From positions 62,001 to 126,000 of the forward strand of contig NZ_JAGGJA010000011.1 of NCBI RefSeq assembly GCF_026229185.1: 64,000 bases of DNA, given 5' to 3'. Below, piece by piece: positions 59,626 through 64,000 of the stretch (its first letter is position 1; every line of letters starts with the position of its first letter). The notes under the pieces are model-generated. The model did no database searches, was not told the DNA's origin, and saw only the letters and a program-made list of their open reading frames with translations. This DNA is from Fodinibius salsisoli (lineage in GTDB: Bacteria > Bacteroidota > Rhodothermia > Balneolales > Balneolaceae). The position numbers were made by a program, and so were the translations under genes.

Positions 59626-61977
59626 TTATTTATTATGAGAGACTTCCATCTCAACCCTTTCCCTCATCTGTCGGGCTGCTTTGACCATATTTTCTAAGGA
59701 TGGCAGCGTCTCCTCCCAACCGCGGGTTTTGAGTCCACAGTCTGGATTAACCCACAGTTGCTCCGGCGGAAGCACATCCACAGCCTTTTCCAGCAGATTG
59801 ACCATTTCCTCGGTCGACGGCACGCGGGGCGAGTGAATATCATAGACCCCCGGACCGATTTCGTTGGGATAATCGAACTCCACAAAGGCATCCAGCAGCT
59901 CCATCTGAGAGCGCGAGGTCTCCATGGAGATCACATCAGCATCCAGGCGGGCAATATGCTCGATTACATCATTGAACTCCGAATAGCACATATGGGTATG
60001 GATCTGGGTTTGATCATCCACCACCGTTGAAGCAATTCGGAAGGCATCCACGGCCCAATCCAGGTAGTGAGTCCAATCGTTCCGGCGCAACGGAAGTCCC
60101 TCGCGAAAGGCCGGCTCGTCAATCTGGATGGCCTGAATGCCCGCCGCTTCCAGATCAGCCACTTCATCGCGGATAGCCAGCGCAATCTGTTTCGCGGTTT
60201 CGGAGCGCGACTGATCATCCCGGGGAAAGGACCACTGCAGGATGGTTACCGGACCCGTAAGCATCCCCTTCACCGGCTTTTCGGTCTGCGATTGCGCATA
60301 CGAAGACCACTTGACGGTCATAGGATCCGGCCGATGCACATCGCCATAAATGATGGGCGGCTTTACACCACGGGTGCCGTAGCTCTGCACCCAGCCGTTG
60401 CGGGTAAAGGCAAAACCGGCAAGCTGCTCTCCAAAATATTCGACCATATCATTGCGCTCAAATTCGCCATGCACCAACAGATCCAGACCGATTTCTTCCT
60501 GCTTTTCGATGAGATCAGCCGTGGCTTCTTTGAGCTTCTGCTCGTATTCCTCTTTCGATAGCTCGCCCTTCCGATAGTCGGCTCGCCACTGACGTACTTT
60601 TTTTGTCTGAGGAAAGGAGCCGATGGTGGTAGTCGGAAAGAGCTCCGGCAAATCGATATGCTCCTGTTGGATTTTCTTACGTTCGAGGTAGGGGTTATCC
60701 CGATGCAGGATATCCTCATCTAAGTTGTCCATGCGCTGCTGCACTTCGGGATGGTGCACTAAAGTCGACTCCCCTTTGTCGGAAATATCTGCCTGATGTT
60801 CTTCTACTTGCTGGCGCTCCTTAGCTGTTAAATCATCTTTTGCCAACTTCTTCAACAGTGACAGTTCTTCCAGTTTTTGATTGGCAAAGGCCATCCAGCG
60901 TTTTATATCGGTCGGAAGGGCCGTCTCGTCCGTCTCCTGTTCCAGATCCACCGGACAGTGCAGCAACGAGCTCGAAGGTGCTATAAGTACCTGCTCCTCA
61001 CCAATGGCTTCAGCGGCCTGTTTTACAACCTCAACTGCTTGCTCAAGGTCCGCTTTCCAAATATTACGTCCGTCGATTAGTCCAAGGGAGAGTTTGGTTT
61101 CTTCATCCAGATGCTCCAGCACCTTATCCAGCTGACCGGGTGCTTCCACCAGATCGATATGGAGGCCTTCCACTGACAAGTCACACGCCAACCCAGTATT
61201 CTTGTCCAGTCCTTCGAAATAAGTCGTCAGCAGCAGTTCCAGTCCCTCCCGGTCTTCTGCAAGCTTCTCATAAGCCCTCTGATAAGCGACCTGGGCTTTT
61301 TCATCCAGATCAAGACAAAGGAAAGGCTCTTCAATCTGCACCCATTCTACGCCCATCTGCTCGAGCTCTGATAGTATTTCCTGATACACCGAAAGCAATT
61401 CATCCAGCAGATCCAGGCGATGAAACTCTTCCGACTCATCCTTTTCTTTGCCCAGCAACAGGAAGCTTACTGGTCCAATAAGCGTAGGTTTGGTAATCAC
61501 ACCCACTGATTTTGCCTCCTCATATTCATCAAAAACCTTTGATGAGAGGCATTCGAAGGTCTGCCCGGCCGAAAACTCCGGCACAATATAGTGGTAATTG
61601 GTATTGAACCACTTGGTCATTTCCATAGCCGGGATGTCGTGCTCATCATCCTGCACGCCACGTGCCATAGCAAAATAGGTGTCAATAGGATAGCTGTGGG
61701 TGCCGTCGTTTTCTTCCTGGAACAGTTCCTGGTAGCGATCGGGAATCGCTCCGACCAGCATAGCCGTATCAAGCACCTGGTCATAAAGGGAAAAGTCGTT
61801 TGAGGGTACTAAATTGATTCCAGCTTCTTTCTGTTTAGTCCAGTGCATCACCCGAAGGGCTTCGCTGGAGGCTACCAGCTCTGATTTATCGATCTCGTCT
61901 TTCCAGTACGATTCGACAAGTTTTTTGAGGTCTCTTTGGATACCTATCCGCGGATATCCGAGATTGTGAGTAAGCAT
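59626..61977 (-). CDS. metE: Cobalamin-independent methionine synthase
   Basis: 783 residues, in the usual range. Final step of methionine synthesis: methyl transfer from methyltetrahydropteroyl-glutamate to homocysteine. Two TIM-barrel-like halves are clear: N-terminal LGYPRIGIQRDLKKLVESYW, and C-terminal TTTIGSFPQTKKVRQWRADY. Zinc ligands are in THMCYSEF (His and Cys) and NPDCGLKTRGW (Cys). Other active-site segments are LLVHGEFERNDMVEYFG and IQIDEPAFREG. The leader carries a cobalamin riboswitch, which by family precedent switches metE off when B12 is plentiful. It is separated from nrdB by about 90 bases. Confidence 0.97.
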   Translation of the reverse strand: MLTHNLGYPRIGIQRDLKKLVESYWKDEIDKSELVASSEALRVMHWTKQKEAGINLVPSNDFSLYDQVLDTAMLVGAIPDRYQELFQEENDGTHSYPIDTYFAMARGVQDDEHDIPAMEMTKWFNTNYHYIVPEFSAGQTFECLSSKVFDEYEEAKSVGVITKPTLIGPVSFLLLGKEKDESEEFHRLDLLDELLSVYQEILSELEQMGVEWVQIEEPFLCLDLDEKAQVAYQRAYEKLAEDREGLELLLTTYFEGLDKNTGLACDLSVEGLHIDLVEAPGQLDKVLEHLDEETKLSLGLIDGRNIWKADLEQAVEVVKQAAEAIGEEQVLIAPSSSLLHCPVDLEQETDETALPTDIKRWMAFANQKLEELSLLKKLAKDDLTAKERQQVEEHQADISDKGESTLVHHPEVQQRMDNLDEDILHRDNPYLERKKIQQEHIDLPELFPTTTIGSFPQTKKVRQWRADYRKGELSKEEYEQKLKEATADLIEKQEEIGLDLLVHGEFERNDMVEYFGEQLAGFAFTRNGWVQSYGTRGVKPPIIYGDVHRPDPMTVKWSSYAQSQTEKPVKGMLTGPVTILQWSFPRDDQSRSETAKQIALAIRDEVADLEAAGIQAIQIDEPAFREGLPLRRNDWTHYLDWAVDAFRIASTVVDDQTQIHTHMCYSEFNDVIEHIARLDADVISMETSRSQMELLDAFVEFDYPNEIGPGVYDIHSPRVPSTEEMVNLLEKAVDVLPPEQLWVNPDCGLKTRGWEETLPSLENMVKAARQMRERVEMEVSHNK

Positions 61978-62079
61978 AAGTACATTCTGTTTTAGCTATA
62001 ATTATGAGGAAGGGATGCTAAAACATTGAAGAAGGCAGGGATAGAGATGCTCATATGATCAATAAACCAATGCAACCTG

Positions 62080-62330
62080 TCTGCCTTTCAACAACACCTT
62101 AACTCCCGAAGGCCTCGTTTACTCGACTTAAAGGCAGGTCTCCTGGCTTACCGACAGACTCTTTTGACCTTCCCGCCTCGTTTGGGGCTGAGGCAGTGGT
62201 TATTCAAAAGATAAATCGGCTTACAGTTGCGGGAACAGCTCCGGATTTCCATCCTACGCATAAAGCTTCGGAGGATAGGCACCGGATTCCCTTTTCACCC
62301 CACACTAAACTTTAGTGCGGGGCACCTTTA
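62080..62330 (-). promoter_or_regulatory. Cobalamin (B12) riboswitch upstream of metE
   Basis: Read on the minus strand, the leader contains the B12-element core: GGTGAAAAGGGAATCCGGTG, the conserved CCGGAGCTGTTCCCGCAACT segment, GTAAGC, and AGTCTGTCGGTAAGCCAGGA with GGAGACCTGCC. A downstream AAAGGCAG can pair with CTGCCTTT of the aptamer end, forming a candidate expression-platform switch. It controls the metE gene about 100 bases downstream. The core is unmistakable; its boundaries are approximate. Confidence 0.92.
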
Positions 62331-62339
62331 AATCTTACT

Positions 62340-63847
62340 TTCAAGAAAACAGCTTAGGCGTTCATTGTCAACGATTACTTTTCCACATTTTACCGGAGTT
62401 GTCAACAATTTGGAATCTTTTCCTTGTCTGCCCCAAGCCTTTGGAATTCATCGTTCCAAAAATGGAACAGGAATTACTTTTACTATTGCCAATGATTTTT
62501 CTACCACCTTTTGGCTTGACCCAAAAGGTTCCTAAAAGGTCAAGAAGAATTTAACTCCTCGGTACTGGCAACCTCTACTGCCGCTGATCAAGGTTTGGCT
62601 GCAGTACCTCGTCTAACAGAAATTCTTCCGGTAGGTCTAGTCACTTTTAATAGAAAGAAAAAAAATAGAGAAATAGCTTTTTCCTCCGGCCTTAGGGTTG
62701 TGAAGGTGTTGGGTTGCCGGGGAGCAACGAGGAGTAGAAAGAATGGTTGTTTGAATCCCGGTATGCACCCGGAGAATCCATCAGCCGGTGAGTTTTTGGG
62801 TTACTTTTTTGCTCATTCAAAAATAGTAATAAGAAAACTGAGGCATCCCCTTGGCTTAGCTATTTACAATTTATTAAGGCCATTACTGTATCTTTACCAC
62901 TTTTGTGTCGACAAAAGTGGAGCAAAAACGACCGACTGAAAATGCTGTAAACGCTGTATCCTTTGGGTGGAATAATTTTGATGGTCCGTTACATACAGAA
63001 TCTATGTCATAGGTACTTACCGGCACAAAATTATTCTGACCACCCTCGGTTCCGCACAGCATTCATTATGTCGGCGGTATGAGTGCCTTGTTTTTAGTAC
63101 AATTTCTTGGCCTCTGCTCATGCTTCTTAGCCTGCCCCACAGAATCCTCAGAGGGCCACGAAGTGGCATTCTCAGGGCTGGCCATGTTTAGGATTACCAG
63201 CTCTGCTGAAAGAAAAGGTCAAGAATAATTTAATCCCTGGTACAGAAAGACTAAACGGTCGCTAATCATCTTTTTAGGCCTTACCCCGTAAACAAAATTT
63301 CTTCCCAGTAGATCTTTTCGCTTTTAACAAAAATCACAACCTGTAGAAGCTCCTTTACCTCCAGCCTTAGAATCCTCAACTTCCTGGATAGGTGAAGCGA
63401 AGGCGAAGGATAACAAATAATTTCCTGTCTGAGGACCAGCGGTCCGAGCTAAATTATTTGCCGAAGCCACAGCAGAACCTGGAAAGCAGAGGATTCTTCA
63501 GCCTTGATCTTTTACCGGTCTTTTGGATCAAGCCAAAAGACCACCATAAAACAAAAAGCTTGATCCCTTATCCTCTTGACCTCCATCCGTAATAAGTACA
63601 GGCTACGCTCCTTATATGCATAACCAAAAAGTCATATTAATGACCTTTAACTTCTCCCTACTATGTTAAGGAGTGCAATCAGTAAGGTCAGGCAGTTTTA
63701 TCCTACTGTATGCTTCTCCATATAAAGGATACCAGCGCCTGTATCGCCTTGCAAAATTAGATATTGAATGGCTACGCGAATATGCGTATGGTTAATAACG
63801 TAAAATGTTTTCCTTCTGCGGAATGATCACAATCATAAATGATAAAC
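62340..63847. other. Gene-poor 1.5 kb with diverged duplicated segments
   Basis: No intact gene. Open frames here (62315-62554, 62595-62939, 63392-63592 on plus) read like non-coding sequence, with low-complexity Phe/Leu/Pro/Lys and no domain. Segments near 62532-62700 resemble segments near 63211-63380: AAAAGGTCAAGAA.AATTTAA, then CTTCC..GTAGRTCT, then CCTCC.GCCTTAG, in the same order. A third related block lies near 63515-63560. This suggests an old duplication or mobile element now decayed. Confidence 0.5.
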
Positions 63848-64000
63848 ATGAATCGACACATTATGAGTATCTCAAAAAAATTATTAGCAGTCGCCGCTGT
63901 CATTGGAATGATGCTGGGTGGTATCACAACTGCCTCGGCACAAGAAAGCGAAGAATGGGTATCACTCTTTGACGGCCAGACGCTTAACCACTGGCAAGCC
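63848..64000 (+). CDS. DUF1080-domain (3-keto-disaccharide hydrolase-like) secreted protein, 5' part
   Basis: 51 codons are present before the window ends. A signal peptide is clear (SISKKLLAVAAVIG to TTASAQ), followed by ESEEWVSLFDGQTLNHWQA, the opening of the DUF1080 / 3-keto-disaccharide hydrolase family (the FDG-x-T/S-x-x-x-W signature). These proteins are concanavalin-like and act on or bind disaccharides and glycan debris in the periplasm. An alternative start is the Met at codon 6 (63863). The remainder lies beyond the right edge. Confidence 0.85.
   Translation, partial: MNRHIMSISKKLLAVAAVIGMMLGGITTASAQESEEWVSLFDGQTLNHWQA

Noticed and set aside
62595-62939. 114-codon plus-strand frame in the gene-poor region
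   Set aside because: No homology-like features, irregular composition, and overlaps the repeated non-coding blocks.
1-64000. tRNA, rRNA, prophage or toxin-antitoxin loci
   Set aside because: I looked for their hallmarks on both strands and saw none. Short tRNA-like structures could be missed by eye.

Overview
The window looks like chromosome from a member of the Balneolota/Rhodothermota-Bacteroidota group (a Balneolaceae-like bacterium is my best guess). The basis is a SusC/SusD pair, many '-AQ'-type signal peptides and lipoproteins, an HU-like/DUF4469 DNA-binding protein, an ABC-F Uup, few recognisable Shine-Dalgarno sequences, and a class Ic-type ribonucleotide reductase small subunit. The taxonomic call is inference. 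I see no rRNA, tRNA, CRISPR array or prophage.

Layout. 1-6.9 kb: a TonB-dependent carbohydrate (or similar nutrient) uptake module, SusC-SusD plus a cupin, with a LacI-family regulator and two LacI-type palindromes in the susC leader. 6.9-12 kb: queG, two paralogous collagen-like lipoproteins and a TIG/TolB-like lipoprotein. 11.9-15 kb: an ECF sigma factor followed by a Ser/Thr kinase-TPR protein, with a long inverted repeat between them. 15.2-17.9 kb: three small outer-membrane barrels, each with a clear terminator, and a second ECF sigma factor. 17.9-23.4 kb, minus strand: tatA-gatA-SDR-M28 peptidase-prmA-ppx. 23.5-27 kb: DUF2795 protein, BamA/TamA-type barrel, and a decayed REP-associated transposase flanked by REP-like hairpins. 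27-32.7 kb: 2H phosphoesterase, an AT-rich DUF6602-like orphan followed by an iteron-like repeat array, HU/DUF4469 protein, cyclic-nucleotide-binding protein, and an RlmD-type methyltransferase. 33-40 kb: a light/pigment group (SDR-DUF2867, SRPBCC, photolyase/cryptochrome, glutamine amidotransferase, lactonase, CrtI/CrtD-type desaturase). 40-47.4 kb: phosphoesterase, lipoproteins, GT2, HEAGH membrane protein, universal stress protein, DUF1684 protein and Uup. 47.9-51 kb: DoxX, DUF1801, YdeI-type, YCII/DGPF and ECF42 sigma factor genes. 51.4-53.4 kb: BlaI with two operator dyads and an M56 peptidase fused to ExbD-like domains. 53.4-55.7 kb: a PKD-repeat membrane protein and an unknown partner. 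56-62.3 kb: nrdB-nrdA (class Ic signature) and metE under a cobalamin riboswitch. 62.3-63.8 kb: gene-poor decayed sequence. The start of a DUF1080 protein runs off the right edge.

Connections. The B12 riboswitch on metE and the B12-dependent QueG together suggest that the cell makes or imports cobalamin, while the RNR it uses here needs none. The window holds three separate ECF sigma factors and no obvious membrane anti-sigma factor, so at least two of them are probably controlled in unconventional ways: by a kinase for the first, and by a C-terminal TPR extension for ECF42. The strongest candidates for new biology are the M56-ExbD fusion under BlaI, the repeat array beside the DUF6602-like gene, the duplicated leader in the ECF42 cluster, and the sigma-kinase hairpin. 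I did not find a single obviously new multi-gene defence or biosynthetic system.
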